Below, piece by piece: positions 25,628 through 34,405 of a stretch of 64,000 nucleotides of DNA. The stretch is from an uncultured Lachnospiraceae bacterium. GTDB taxonomy: Bacteria > Bacillota > Clostridia > Lachnospirales > Lachnospiraceae. Location of the stretch: NCBI GenBank assembly GCA_910579465.1, contig CAJTUB010000003.1:248001-312000 (forward strand), written 5' to 3'. The notes under the pieces are model-generated. The model was not told the origin of the DNA and did no database searches. It worked only from the letters and a program-made list of their open reading frames with translations. The translations under genes and the position numbers were made by a program. Each line of letters begins with the position of its first letter. Position 1 is the stretch's first letter.

Positions 25628-25680
25628 TTTACTAACTGCAAAGTAAGGAGAGACCAGATTTGCAGTAATTGGAGGTAGGA

Positions 25681-26562
25681 ATGGACAACAGCTATGTAAT
25701 TGTGAGCGGGGCAACACTGGATTTGCCGCAGCCGGTCATCGAAGAATACGGATTAGAGGTAATTCCGATGAATTTCAGTATCGGAGGGAAGGAATACAAT
25801 TATCATCCCGACGAGAAGGAAATCACCTGCAGCGAGTTTTATAAGAAGCTGCGTGAGGGAGAGGAATCCGTGACCAGCCAGATTACGCCGCTTGTTTTTA
25901 AAGAGGTGTTCGGCAGGTTTTTGAAGGAAGGAAAGGATATTTTGTATATTGCGTTTTCTTCGGGCTTAAGCGGTACCTACAATTCGGCACGCCTGATGGC
26001 GGAGGAGCTTTCGGAGAAGTATCCGGAGCGAAAGATTGTCTGTATTGATTCCTTGTGTGCTTCGGTTGGCGAGGGTCTGCTTCTTTATCTGGCAGGAAGG
26101 CTCCGGAAGGAAGGGAAGACGTTAGAGGAAACGGCAGAGTGGGTCAGAGAGAACCATGCGAAGATATGCCACTGGTTCACGGTGGATGATTTGAACCACT
26201 TAAAGCGCGGCGGACGTTTAAGCAGTATTGAGGCCGTTGTGGGAACGGCACTGAAAATCAAGCCGGTGTTAAGCGTGGACCAGGAAGGAAAGCTGACGGT
26301 AGTAGCGAAGGTCCGTGGGATGAAAAAAGGGATGGAGTATTTAAAGGAGCGTTTAGTCAGTGACGGAATTAACGCAAAGGAACAGACCGTGGTGGTCGGT
26401 CATGCGGATGCGCCGGAGGTTGCGGAGCAGCTAAAGGAACAGCTGCTTTCCGAGGGTCTCGTAAAGGATGTCATTATTGCCAACATCGGTCCGATTATCG
26501 GTACGCATGTCGGTGCCGGGATGTTTGCGCTTACATTTCTTGGGGAGAACTATAAGTTTTAA
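25681..26562 (+). CDS. DegV family fatty-acid-binding protein
   Basis: A 293-residue DegV protein. The family binds fatty acids and in some Firmicutes (FakB) presents them to the kinase FakA. Visible blocks: GATLDLPQPVIEEYGLEVIPMNF, SQITPLVF, FSSGLSGTYNSARL with the carboxylate-binding Ser/Thr, HLKRGGRLS and GPIIGTHVGAGMFAL. All match DegV. The ATG at 25681 follows GGAGG; a TTG at 25669 is less likely. It is 24 bases upstream of glyA. Confidence 0.9.
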   Translation: MDNSYVIVSGATLDLPQPVIEEYGLEVIPMNFSIGGKEYNYHPDEKEITCSEFYKKLREGEESVTSQITPLVFKEVFGRFLKEGKDILYIAFSSGLSGTYNSARLMAEELSEKYPERKIVCIDSLCASVGEGLLLYLAGRLRKEGKTLEETAEWVRENHAKICHWFTVDDLNHLKRGGRLSSIEAVVGTALKIKPVLSVDQEGKLTVVAKVRGMKKGMEYLKERLVSDGINAKEQTVVVGHADAPEVAEQLKEQLLSEGLVKDVIIANIGPIIGTHVGAGMFALTFLGENYKF

Positions 26563-26585
26563 AAAACTGAAGGGAAGGTAACAAC

Positions 26586-27824
26586 ATGTATTCATTGGAA
26601 GAAGTAATGAGAGTGGATGCCGAGACAGCAAAGGCAATGAATCTGGAGCTGGGACGCCAGAGAAGCCATATCGAGCTGATTGCATCCGAGAACTTTGTCA
26701 GCAAGGCGGTAATGGCAGCGATGGGAAGCCCGCTGACGAACAAGTATGCGGAGGGGTATCCGGGGAAGCGCTATTATGGCGGTTGTGAGTTTGTGGATAT
26801 GGTGGAGACGCTTGCAATTGAGCGTGCAAAGGAGCTGTATGGCTGTACCTATGCGAATGTGCAGCCACATTCCGGTGCGCAGGCGAACATGGGAGTCTTT
26901 TTTGCCCTGCTGAAGCCGGGCGACACGGTACTCGGCATGAACCTTGCCCACGGCGGTCATCTTTCGCACGGGAGCCCTGTCAATTTCTCCGGCTCCTATT
27001 TCAATATTGTACCTTACGGGGTCAATGACGACGGCTTTATTGATTATGACGAGGTACTCCGGATTGCAAAGGAAGCAAAGCCGAAGATGATTATTGCAGG
27101 GGCTTCTGCCTATGCGAGAAAGATTGATTTTAAGAGATTCCGTGAGATTGCGGATGAGGTAGGCGCATATCTGATGGTGGATATGGCGCATATTGCCGGC
27201 CTGATTGCGGGAGGTGTGCATGAAAGTCCGATTCCGTATGCGCATGTGACGACGACGACGACCCACAAGACCTTACGCGGTCCGCGCGGCGGTATGATTC
27301 TTTCTTCTGCGGAGTTTGCGGAGGAGCATAAGTTAAATAAGGCAATGTTCCCGGGAATCCAGGGCGGCCCGCTGATGCATGTGATTGCGGCGAAGGCAGT
27401 ATGTCTGAAGGAGGCGCTTTCCCCGGAGTTTAAGCAGTATGCAAGGAATATTGTAGCGAATGCACAGGCACTTGCGGAAGGACTGCTTGCCGAGGGCTTC
27501 CGTCTGGTATCCGGCGGCACGGATAACCATCTGATGCTGGTTGACTTACAGAGTAAGGGCATTACGGGCAAGGAGGCGGAAAAGCTTCTGGATTCGGTTA
27601 ATATTACCTGTAACAAGAATGCGATTCCGAACGACCCGGCGTCTCCGTTTGTAACGAGCGGCATCCGTCTCGGTACGGCAGCTGTTACGACCCGCGGCTT
27701 AAATACGGACGATATGAAGCAGGTGGCAAGGGCAATCGCAATCACGATAGGAAAGAAGGAAGCGACGGAGGAAGCGAAGGAAATTGTGGAAGCAATTACC
27801 GGGAAGTATCCGATGTATGAGTAG
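26586..27824 (+). CDS. glyA: Serine hydroxymethyltransferase
   Basis: A PLP enzyme interconverting serine and glycine with tetrahydrofolate, feeding one-carbon metabolism. The 412 residues contain ELIASENFVSKAVMAAMGSPLTNKYAEGYPGKRYYGG, QPHSGAQANMGVF, DMAHIAGLIAGG and VTTTTTHKTLRGPRGG with PLP Lys228. The ATG follows GGAAGGTAACAAC. The length is standard. There is no sign of a riboswitch upstream. Confidence 0.98.
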   Translation: MYSLEEVMRVDAETAKAMNLELGRQRSHIELIASENFVSKAVMAAMGSPLTNKYAEGYPGKRYYGGCEFVDMVETLAIERAKELYGCTYANVQPHSGAQANMGVFFALLKPGDTVLGMNLAHGGHLSHGSPVNFSGSYFNIVPYGVNDDGFIDYDEVLRIAKEAKPKMIIAGASAYARKIDFKRFREIADEVGAYLMVDMAHIAGLIAGGVHESPIPYAHVTTTTTHKTLRGPRGGMILSSAEFAEEHKLNKAMFPGIQGGPLMHVIAAKAVCLKEALSPEFKQYARNIVANAQALAEGLLAEGFRLVSGGTDNHLMLVDLQSKGITGKEAEKLLDSVNITCNKNAIPNDPASPFVTSGIRLGTAAVTTRGLNTDDMKQVARAIAITIGKKEATEEAKEIVEAITGKYPMYE

Positions 27825-27850
27825 CATAGTGCATAAACGGAGGAAGTAAG

Positions 27851-29431
27851 ATGGGTTTAAGTATTATTAAGGCAGCAACAGGGGCAGCAAAGAGCGTTCT
27901 GGCAGATTCCTGGCGTGAATATTTTTCTTGTGACTCCTTATCCGACAATGTTTTGATGGTAAAGGGGCAGAAGACTACAAATGGGCGTTCTGTCAATAAA
28001 AAGGGTGAGGATAATATTATTTCCAACGGCTCCATTATTACGGTCAACGAAGGGCAGTGTATGCTTATCGTGGAGCAGGGGGCGATTGTAGATGTCTGTG
28101 CCGAGGCAGGAGAGTTTATATATGATAAGTCTACTGAGCCGTCGATTTTTTACGGAGGTCTTGGCGAAGGGATTAAGGAAACCTTTAAGACAATCGGAAG
28201 ACGTATTACCTTTGGCGGTGATACGGCAAAGGATCAGAGGGTCTACTACATAAATATCAAGGAGATTAAGGGGAATAAGTACGGTACGGCGCAGCCGATT
28301 TCCTTCCGTCTGGTGGATGAAAATTCCGGGATTGACTGGGATATCCCGCTTCGCTGTAATGGTATGTATTCCTACCGGATCGTCAATCCGCTTGTGTTTT
28401 ACAAGGAGGTTGCCGGAAATGTCACAGAGGCGTTCAGCCGGGCGGGGCTTATGGAGCCGATGCGGGAGGAGCTTGTAGACGAGCTGGCAAATGTGTTCGG
28501 CGACCTGTCGATGCAGGCAGTCCGCTACGGCAACATCAATGCCTATAAGGATGATGTCGTTGCTGAGGTAAGGGTAAGACTGAGTGAAAGATGGACAGAG
28601 AACCGCGGCATAGAGCTGAGCGAAATTACACTGAATCCGACGATTTCCGATGCTGATCGTGATAAGATTAACGAGATGCAGAGGCTGCAGACTATGACGG
28701 ACCCGGACAGATTGAGGGCTTCCTATGTCCTGAGCCATGCAAAGGCTATGGAAAATGCATCCCAGAATGAATCCGGTGGAGTGATGGGCTTTATGGGCAT
28801 GAATATGGCAAATCAGGTGGGAGCAAATAATATGCAGGGACTTTTGGGTGTAAGCCAGCAGGAGATGTTTAGTATGGGACAGCAGGGAGCTGCAGGATTT
28901 GCTGCCGGGGCAGGACTTGCTGCCGGGGCTACCATGGCGGGAGCAGCTACCATGGCGGGAGCGGCTGCACCGGTAAAGGGCGGATGGACCTGTGCCTGTG
29001 GTGCAAAGAATACCGGGAAGTTCTGCGTGGAATGCGGTGCGAAGAAGCCGGAGCCTGTGGCGGCGAAGGAATGGACCTGCACCTGTGGAACAAAGAATAC
29101 CGGGAAGTTTTGCGTGGAGTGCGGCGCCAAGAAGCCGGAGCCTGAGGAGACGAAGGAATGGACCTGCACCTGTGGTGCAAAGAATACCGGGAAGTTCTGT
29201 GTGGAATGCGGAACCAAGAAGCCGGAGGAAGGCTGGGTCTGCACAAATTGTAAAGCGGTGAACAAAGGGAAGTTCTGTGTGGAGTGCGGAACCAAGAAGC
29301 CGGCAGGAGCCCCGTTGTATCGTTGTGATAAGTGCGGCTGGGAGCCGGAGGATCCGATGCATCCGCCGAAGTTCTGTCCGGAATGTGCCGATCCGTTTAA
29401 TGAAGATGATGTTGTAGGCGAAAAAGAATAA
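27851..29431 (+). CDS. SPFH-domain protein with five C-terminal zinc ribbons (YdjI-like)
   Basis: A 526-residue protein. Residues about 1-320 are the SPFH/'virion core protein-like' domain of the YdjI type (IVEQGAIVDVCAEAGEFIYD, IDWDIPLRCNGMYSYRI). A Gly/Ala/Met-rich linker follows (about 315-375), then five treble-cysteine zinc ribbons: three near-identical WTCxCGxKNTGKFCVECG units in 87-base periodic DNA, one WVCTNC...CVECG, and one YRCDKCGW...CPECA. In B. subtilis, YdjI works with YdjG/YdjH in membrane stress functions linked to PspA. The next gene is YdjG-like, which supports that comparison. RBS GGAGGAAG. Confidence 0.85.
   Translation: MGLSIIKAATGAAKSVLADSWREYFSCDSLSDNVLMVKGQKTTNGRSVNKKGEDNIISNGSIITVNEGQCMLIVEQGAIVDVCAEAGEFIYDKSTEPSIFYGGLGEGIKETFKTIGRRITFGGDTAKDQRVYYINIKEIKGNKYGTAQPISFRLVDENSGIDWDIPLRCNGMYSYRIVNPLVFYKEVAGNVTEAFSRAGLMEPMREELVDELANVFGDLSMQAVRYGNINAYKDDVVAEVRVRLSERWTENRGIELSEITLNPTISDADRDKINEMQRLQTMTDPDRLRASYVLSHAKAMENASQNESGGVMGFMGMNMANQVGANNMQGLLGVSQQEMFSMGQQGAAGFAAGAGLAAGATMAGAATMAGAAAPVKGGWTCACGAKNTGKFCVECGAKKPEPVAAKEWTCTCGTKNTGKFCVECGAKKPEPEETKEWTCTCGAKNTGKFCVECGTKKPEEGWVCTNCKAVNKGKFCVECGTKKPAGAPLYRCDKCGWEPEDPMHPPKFCPECADPFNEDDVVGEKE
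28985..29300 (+). repeat. Tandem 87-bp coding repeats encoding zinc ribbons
   Basis: The Trp codons at 28985, 29072 and 29159 are exactly 87 bases apart, and the units are nearly identical at DNA level. A fourth, shorter unit follows. This suggests recent in-frame duplication. Confidence 0.85.
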
Positions 29432-29438
29432 GAGCTTT

Positions 29439-29476
29439 GTGGCACATTTTGCAGCAAGCCTGTCAAAGTGTGCCAC
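29439..29476 (+). terminator. Hairpin after the SPFH gene
   Basis: GTGGCAC (29439-29445) pairs with GTGCCAC (29470-29476), with additional inner TTG/CAA pairing, followed by TTTGTT. It is probably a partial terminator ahead of the next gene. Confidence 0.6.
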
Positions 29477-29534
29477 TTTGTTAAAAGAAAAAAGTTTAAT
29501 CATGGTTTAGTTTTCAGAGGGGGATAAGGAAAGA

Positions 29535-30659
29535 ATGGAAAATCAAGAGTCCGGAAGACTGGACGGGTTGTTTGGAGAGTCTGTGCTTGTGGACACAAAA
29601 GAAGAAACTGACAAAAAATGTCCGTGCTGTGGGGGAATTATGGATTTTGACCCTGCTGTCGGGAATCTGCATTGTCCATACTGCGACCATATTGAAGAGA
29701 TTCTGAAAGAGGGGGAGGTAGATGCGAGCGCGGAGGAGCGGGATTTCCTGAAAGCGGAGAAAACCGGGAATTGTAACTGGGGTGTGGAAACAAAGATGGT
29801 ATTGTGTAAGGCCTGTGGAGGGGAAATGGTATATGATGCACTGCAAATTGCAGGAGAGTGTCCGTACTGCGGCTCCAATCAGGTTATGGAAGCAAAGGGA
29901 GAAGACACACTGGCACCAGACGGGGTTTGTGTATTTAAAATAGATGCCGGAGAGGCAGTAAAAAAGTTTAAATCGTGGATTAAGAAACGATGGTTCTGCC
30001 CGAAGGCAGCGAAGGAGTCCGCAAAGCCGAAGGAGATGAAAGGGCTGTATCTTCCATATTGGACATTTGATACAAATACAGAAACACAGTATTCCGCCGA
30101 ATATGGAATCTACCGCCACAAGAGAAACTCCAAGGGAGAAACCATAACCGTAACAGACTGGTATAGCTGTAAGGGGACATACCGTGAGACAATTGACGAC
30201 CAGCCGGTCTGTGGAACCGCCAGACACGGACAGGAACTTTTAAACGGGCTCCAGCCGTTCCATACGGCGGACAATAAGGTATACCGGCCGGAATATGTAG
30301 CAGGCTTTGCGTCAGAGCGCTATTCAATAGGTTTAAAGGATGCATGGGAAACGGCAAAATCACTGATTAAAGGACGTCTGGAAAGAAATATTAAAAGAAA
30401 AATAGAGAAAGACCATAATGCGAATACTGTGCGTTCCCTGCGTATCAAGACAAGTTATACCCAGATTAAATATAAATATCTGTTGCTTCCGGTATGGATG
30501 GCACACTTCAAGTATAAAGACAAACTATACCAGTTCATGGTAAACGGACAGACCGGAAAGGTCTCAGGGAAGATACCGGTATCCCCTGCAAAGGTAGCAA
30601 TCTCCGTAGTCGGCGCAGTCCTGCTGCTGGTACTCATGTGGTGGATTTCGAACCTTTAA
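29535..30659 (+). CDS. YdjG-like zinc-ribbon, C-tail-anchored membrane protein
   Basis: A 374-residue protein with two N-terminal zinc ribbons: CPCCGGIMDF...CPYC (about 29-55) and CKACGGEM...CPYCG (about 91-115). A beta-rich domain (about 130-345) includes GLYLPYWTFDTNTETQY and LLPVWMAHFKYKDKLYQFMVNGQTGKV. A single C-terminal TM (about 352-371) follows with no loop after it, consistent with a tail anchor. TFIIB-type ribbons of this kind occur in B. subtilis YdjG. Pairing with the SPFH gene suggests one membrane complex. The ATG follows AAGGAAAG. Confidence 0.78.
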   Translation: MENQESGRLDGLFGESVLVDTKEETDKKCPCCGGIMDFDPAVGNLHCPYCDHIEEILKEGEVDASAEERDFLKAEKTGNCNWGVETKMVLCKACGGEMVYDALQIAGECPYCGSNQVMEAKGEDTLAPDGVCVFKIDAGEAVKKFKSWIKKRWFCPKAAKESAKPKEMKGLYLPYWTFDTNTETQYSAEYGIYRHKRNSKGETITVTDWYSCKGTYRETIDDQPVCGTARHGQELLNGLQPFHTADNKVYRPEYVAGFASERYSIGLKDAWETAKSLIKGRLERNIKRKIEKDHNANTVRSLRIKTSYTQIKYKYLLLPVWMAHFKYKDKLYQFMVNGQTGKVSGKIPVSPAKVAISVVGAVLLLVLMWWISNL

Positions 30660-30675
30660 TACGAGAACCCGGTCT

Positions 30676-30771
30676 GGTTTTCCGCATTTTTTGAATGGCT
30701 CTTAAAAGTTCCGCGGGCTAAGCTGCTGCATAGCCTGCGGAACACAAAAGGACATGCAAAATGCGGGAACC
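30676..30771. repeat. Nested double palindrome between convergent genes
   Basis: The inner hairpin, GTTCCGCGGGCTA (30708-30720) with TAGCCTGCGGAAC (30731-30743), is enclosed by an outer pair, GGTTTTCCGCATTTT (30676-30690) with AAAATGCGGGAACC (30758-30771). It fills almost the whole 115-bp gap between the YdjG-like gene and thiT, which converge. It may terminate both, but neither side has a proper U-run. Confidence 0.75.
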
Positions 30772-30774
30772 TGA

Positions 30775-31452
30775 TTACTCCGCCGTCATCTGCTTAATCC
30801 GGTTCAATGCGCTCTTTACCGCAGGAATGCAGAGAACCAGCAGGGTAGCGGCGCCCTCGATTAAGATATAGGAGTAGTTATAGACAATCGGATAAACCGC
30901 AGTAAGCGATTTTGGGAAATTATCCGGCATGTATTCCATCCAGTAGAGATATCCGCCGATGGTATGGAAGAGGCCGCGCAGGAAAATACCAAGCAGATAG
31001 CCTTTAATTAGTCCGTGCTTTTTTCCGGAAAATGCACCGGAAAAGCCGAGCGCCGTAAAGGCAAAAAAGTAATCACAGCAGACCTGGAGCGGGGTGAGAA
31101 TATAGCTGCCGCCGCTCTGGATAAACTGCAGAATGCTGTAGGTGAATGCGACGGTCAGACCGGTGCGCAGGCCGTACCAGTTACCAATCAGACAGATAAA
31201 CAGCATACTGAATAAAGTAACCGAGCCGCCCCATGGCAGCTTGTACGGCTGAATGTAGGAAAGCACGAAAGCAAGCGCTAAGGAAACTGCGGAAAAGACG
31301 AGCTTTTTTGCCCGCCAGTGCGGCTTTACAGTTCCCTTTGGCTTAAACAGAAGTGCGGCACTCACCACAATCAGCAGTACCAGAACCGCACAGGCAATAT
31401 AGCCTGCGGTAGTCAGAACGGCATAGCCGTCCTCTTTTGCAAAAAACAACAT
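30775..31452 (-). CDS. thiT: Thiamine-specific ECF transporter substrate-binding subunit
   Basis: The membrane S-component that binds thiamine and docks on a shared EcfAAT module. The 225 residues have about six TM segments and the ThiT hallmarks VTLFSMLFICLIGNWYGLRTGL, the Gly/Tyr-rich SGGSYILTPLQVCCDYFFAFTALGFSG and FHTIGGYLYWMEYMP with thiamine-contacting aromatics. The family is usually 180-200 residues; the extra here is an N-terminal TM. A TPP riboswitch lies immediately upstream, fixing the substrate. RBS AAGGAGG. Confidence 0.94.
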   Translation of the reverse strand: MLFFAKEDGYAVLTTAGYIACAVLVLLIVVSAALLFKPKGTVKPHWRAKKLVFSAVSLALAFVLSYIQPYKLPWGGSVTLFSMLFICLIGNWYGLRTGLTVAFTYSILQFIQSGGSYILTPLQVCCDYFFAFTALGFSGAFSGKKHGLIKGYLLGIFLRGLFHTIGGYLYWMEYMPDNFPKSLTAVYPIVYNYSYILIEGAATLLVLCIPAVKSALNRIKQMTAE

Positions 31453-31459
31453 AAAAAAA

Positions 31460-31483
31460 CCTCCTTGCAGAATGCTTAGGAGG
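31460..31483 (-). promoter_or_regulatory. SD-sequestering hairpin of the thiT leader
   Basis: On the minus strand CCTCCT (31478-31483) can pair exactly with the AGGAGG Shine-Dalgarno (31460-31465), eight bases ahead of the start codon. This suggests the riboswitch output is translational. Confidence 0.6.
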
Positions 31484-31519
31484 GGCCGTAAAAACCATAG
31501 GCATAGAAGAAATGGCTAT

Positions 31520-31608
31520 AGTCTGCTTCCTTACGCCGGAATTATCCGGATCAAGTTATGAGGGTCGGCAGTACAAAACTGCCTCTCAGCAAAGGCTCCC
31601 CTAGCGGA
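31520..31608 (-). promoter_or_regulatory. TPP riboswitch (THI box)
   Basis: The minus strand shows the conserved elements in order: AGGGGAGCC, GCTGAGAGG, GACCCT, ACTTGATCCGG, then AATTCCGGCGTAAGGAAG. These are the P2/P4/P5 core sequences of the thi-box aptamer. It lies about 70 bases upstream of thiT. The effect of TPP is expected to be repression of the transporter. Confidence 0.95.
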
Positions 31609-31627
31609 ATATGAAAGATACAAATTA

Positions 31628-31655
31628 AGTATACTTCTTTTTTCTCATTTGTCAA
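31628..31655 (-). promoter_or_regulatory. Sigma-A promoter of the thiT leader
   Basis: On the minus strand TTGACA, a 16-bp spacer and TATACT, ending about 20 bases before the THI box. Confidence 0.8.
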
Positions 31656-31704
31656 TCCCGAAAAAGTTTTTTGACACTTTGTGGTGCCTTTGGGCGCCCA
31701 GAAA

Positions 31705-31733
31705 TTGACAAGCGGGGAGAAATGTGCTAAATA
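31705..31733 (+). promoter_or_regulatory. Sigma-A promoter of the GH97 gene
   Basis: TTGACA (31705-31710), a 17-bp spacer and TAAATA (31728-31733). Confidence 0.65.
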
Positions 31734-31784
31734 TAGATTAGATACTTATGATTTGTTTTTTCATTTTGGAGGAGAAAACGGGCT

Positions 31785-34352
31785 ATGAAAAAAATGAATG
31801 CAATTCTTGGAATGCTGGCGCTGGCCGCTCTGTTGACCGCCTGTGGGAAGAGCGATCCGGCATCGGTTCAGGGGCCCGGCGTCACCGGGGGACCAGGCTC
31901 AAAGCAGGAGCAGCAGGAGCCGGGCGTTACCAAGGGACCGGACTCACAGCAGGAGCCGGGCGTCACCAAAGGACCGGACTCACAGCAGGGGCCCGGCGTC
32001 ACCAAAGGACCGGATTCACAGCAGGAGCTGCCTGGCGTGACGAAGTCTAATGACTGGAAGCGGCTGTATGGGACAATCAGGCTCTACGCACTGGAGGAGC
32101 TTGACACCTTTTCGCCGGACGGGAGAATCGCTGCCCACTTCTGGCAGGACGAGAGCGACAGTCTGTACTACAGCGTCGTCTCGGACAAGGAGGAGGTGAT
32201 TGCCCCGTCGAAGCTGGGGATGATGTTTGTGGGCGGTAGTTTTTCTGGTGGGATTACGGGCATTACCACACAGCAGAGTCCAGAGCACATCGAGCAGAAA
32301 TACGAGACTTGTCTCACGGTGTCGCTTGACGATGTAGAGTGTGTGGACAACTGCATGGAACGGGATATTTATCTGAAAAAGGGAGACGCGAAGCTGACGC
32401 TGGCTGTCCGTCTCTATAACGACGGCTTTGCCTTCCGTTACAAGGATGTAGACCTTGGAACCGACGGGCCGCTTACCGTGCTCAGCGAGGAATCCCAGAT
32501 TAATCTGCCGGAGGATGCGACCACGTTTGCGGGCGGCTATAGCGCCACCTATGAATTTGACTACAACAAGCGCTCCTATGCCGAGCTGAAACAGCACGGT
32601 GGCGTGTTCAATACGCCGCTGACTGCAAATACCGGCGGGCGGTGGCTCCTGTTTTCCGAGTCGGATGTGTATGCGGAGAAGGTCAGCTACTGCAAGAGCG
32701 TTCTTGAGACGAAGGGCGGAAGCGCCGCTCTTAGCTGGAAATTCGGTTTTCGGCGGGATCCGGAGAAGGAGGTCTACGACGATCTCTCCAGTCCGGGGCA
32801 TATCCGGATTACAAGGGTCGAGACGGACAACGGCTTTATGACACCGTGGCGCGTCGCCATCATTGCGGATGATTTGAACGGCCTGATTAATTCACCGGTC
32901 ATAGATTCGTTATGTCCGGCGATGGACCAGGAGCTGTTTGCCGATACGAGCTGGATACAGCCGGGCAAGGTGGCCTGGTCATGGTGGTCCGGCGGCGACC
33001 AGCACAATTATGACGTTCAGGTGCAGCATGTGGATTTTGCCGCAAAATACGGTTGGGAATACTGCTGTCTGGACGCGGGCTGGCCGACCTTTGAGAACCG
33101 GATTGAGGAGCTGTGTACTTATGCGAGGGATAAGGGCGTTGGCATCATTCTGTGGGTCAACTACCTAAAGCTCAAGACGCCGGAGGATATCGAGAAGCTC
33201 TTTTCCCAGTGGTCCAAGTGGGGCGTAGTGGGAGTCAAGACGGATTACTTTGAGAGCGATGATATCGAGGTGCTGGAGTCCATGCACAACGTGGCGGAGA
33301 TTGGCGCCAAATATCGGCTGATGGTCTATTACCACGGCTGTATCAATCCCTGCGGTGAGACGAGAACCTACCCGAACATCATGTCCAGTGAGGCGGTTCT
33401 TGGCGAGGAATTCCGCAAGTGGTCTACAGCGCCGGAGCCGGAAAACTGTCTGATGTACCCTTTCACAAGAAATATTACGGGCTCCATGGACTATACGCCG
33501 GCCTGCATTGCCATCACAAAGACCGGGGAGTCGGCTGGCTTTTCCCTTGCAAAAGCAGTGGTCTATGAGTCCGCATTCCAGCACTTTGCCAGCTCCGCAT
33601 ACAGCTTCCCGAGCTTTTTGGGCCTGCCGTTTTTGTCGAAAATTCCTACGGCGTGGAGCACCACGAAGCTGATTGACGGCTATCCCGGCGAGCATATCAC
33701 CATGATGCGCTCGGACGGAAAGGATTACTATATCGGCTGCATGACCCTGAAAAAACGCGATGTGAGCATTGCGCTGGATTTTCTCGGTGAGGGAAGCTAT
33801 CACGCATATCTATATGCTGACGACGAGAACGGCAAGCTGGTACTCAGGGAGAGTCAGGTGACCGCAGCGGACACTCTGGAGCTTTTGCTCATGGACATCG
33901 GCGGCGCGGCGGTTCTGATTACGAAGGAGGAGCTTGACACGGAGGTTGAGACCCCGGAGACTGACCGGGAGGGCTTTACCTACTACGAGTGCGAGGACGG
34001 CGTGCTCTCCGGAGAGGCGAGGATTGCTGATGCCGGTATGTGCAGCGGAGGAAAGAAGGTCGGATATATCGGGAATGGCGCCGGGAATGCGGTGGAGCTT
34101 ACGGTAGAGGTGGAAGAAGACGGGACCTATGAGCTTTTGCTCTATTACTGTACTGGCGAATCGCGCAACCTCACGGTCACCGTCGGCGGGGAGAGCAGTG
34201 TGCTTAAGAATCTCACCGGGAGGGGCTTTGATATGCCGGTCGAGACCTCCGTTGAGGTAACGCTCAAAAAGGGGAAGAATACGATTACCCTCGGCGGCAC
34301 CGGAGGCTACGCGCCCGATGTTGATCGGATTGCAATCGGGCGGGAAGAATAA
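31785..34352 (+). CDS. Glycoside hydrolase family 97 lipoprotein
   Basis: An 855-residue surface lipoprotein: signal peptide with lipobox LLTAC (Cys about 20), a tandem PGVTKGPDSQQE linker (about 30-85), a GH97 N-terminal beta-sandwich (about 95-370), a TIM barrel (about 385-640; SWWSGGD, LDAGWPT, VGVKTDYFESDD) and a C-terminal beta-sandwich resembling CBM35/CBM6 (about 725-853; YYECEDGVLSGEARIAD). Asp487 in VKTDYF sits where retaining GH97 alpha-galactosidases have their nucleophile, so I favour alpha-galactosidase over the inverting alpha-glucosidases; this is inference. GGAGGAG precedes the ATG. A terminator follows. Bacterial GH97 is best known from Bacteroidetes. Confidence 0.88.
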   Translation: MKKMNAILGMLALAALLTACGKSDPASVQGPGVTGGPGSKQEQQEPGVTKGPDSQQEPGVTKGPDSQQGPGVTKGPDSQQELPGVTKSNDWKRLYGTIRLYALEELDTFSPDGRIAAHFWQDESDSLYYSVVSDKEEVIAPSKLGMMFVGGSFSGGITGITTQQSPEHIEQKYETCLTVSLDDVECVDNCMERDIYLKKGDAKLTLAVRLYNDGFAFRYKDVDLGTDGPLTVLSEESQINLPEDATTFAGGYSATYEFDYNKRSYAELKQHGGVFNTPLTANTGGRWLLFSESDVYAEKVSYCKSVLETKGGSAALSWKFGFRRDPEKEVYDDLSSPGHIRITRVETDNGFMTPWRVAIIADDLNGLINSPVIDSLCPAMDQELFADTSWIQPGKVAWSWWSGGDQHNYDVQVQHVDFAAKYGWEYCCLDAGWPTFENRIEELCTYARDKGVGIILWVNYLKLKTPEDIEKLFSQWSKWGVVGVKTDYFESDDIEVLESMHNVAEIGAKYRLMVYYHGCINPCGETRTYPNIMSSEAVLGEEFRKWSTAPEPENCLMYPFTRNITGSMDYTPACIAITKTGESAGFSLAKAVVYESAFQHFASSAYSFPSFLGLPFLSKIPTAWSTTKLIDGYPGEHITMMRSDGKDYYIGCMTLKKRDVSIALDFLGEGSYHAYLYADDENGKLVLRESQVTAADTLELLLMDIGGAAVLITKEELDTEVETPETDREGFTYYECEDGVLSGEARIADAGMCSGGKKVGYIGNGAGNAVELTVEVEEDGTYELLLYYCTGESRNLTVTVGGESSVLKNLTGRGFDMPVETSVEVTLKKGKNTITLGGTGGYAPDVDRIAIGREE
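31875..32040 (+). repeat. 36-bp tandem repeats in the GH97 linker
   Basis: Three nearly identical 36-base units (31920-31955, 31956-31991, 31992-32027) encode PGVTKGPDSQQ(E/G), flanked by a diverged 45-base unit before and a partial unit after. Confidence 0.85.
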
Positions 34353-34367
34353 TTGAAAAGGAAAAGG

Positions 34368-34405
34368 AGCTGTGAGAAGGGTTACTCTTTCTCACAGCTT
34401 TTTTT
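34368..34405 (+). terminator. Rho-independent terminator of the GH97 gene
   Basis: AGCTGTGAGAA pairs with TTCTCACAGCT, followed by seven T. Confidence 0.9.

Noticed and set aside
27938..29503. 521-codon minus-strand ORF opposite the SPFH gene
   Set aside because: Its repeats mirror the zinc-ribbon repeats of the real plus-strand gene. Composition and lack of an RBS mark it as a shadow.
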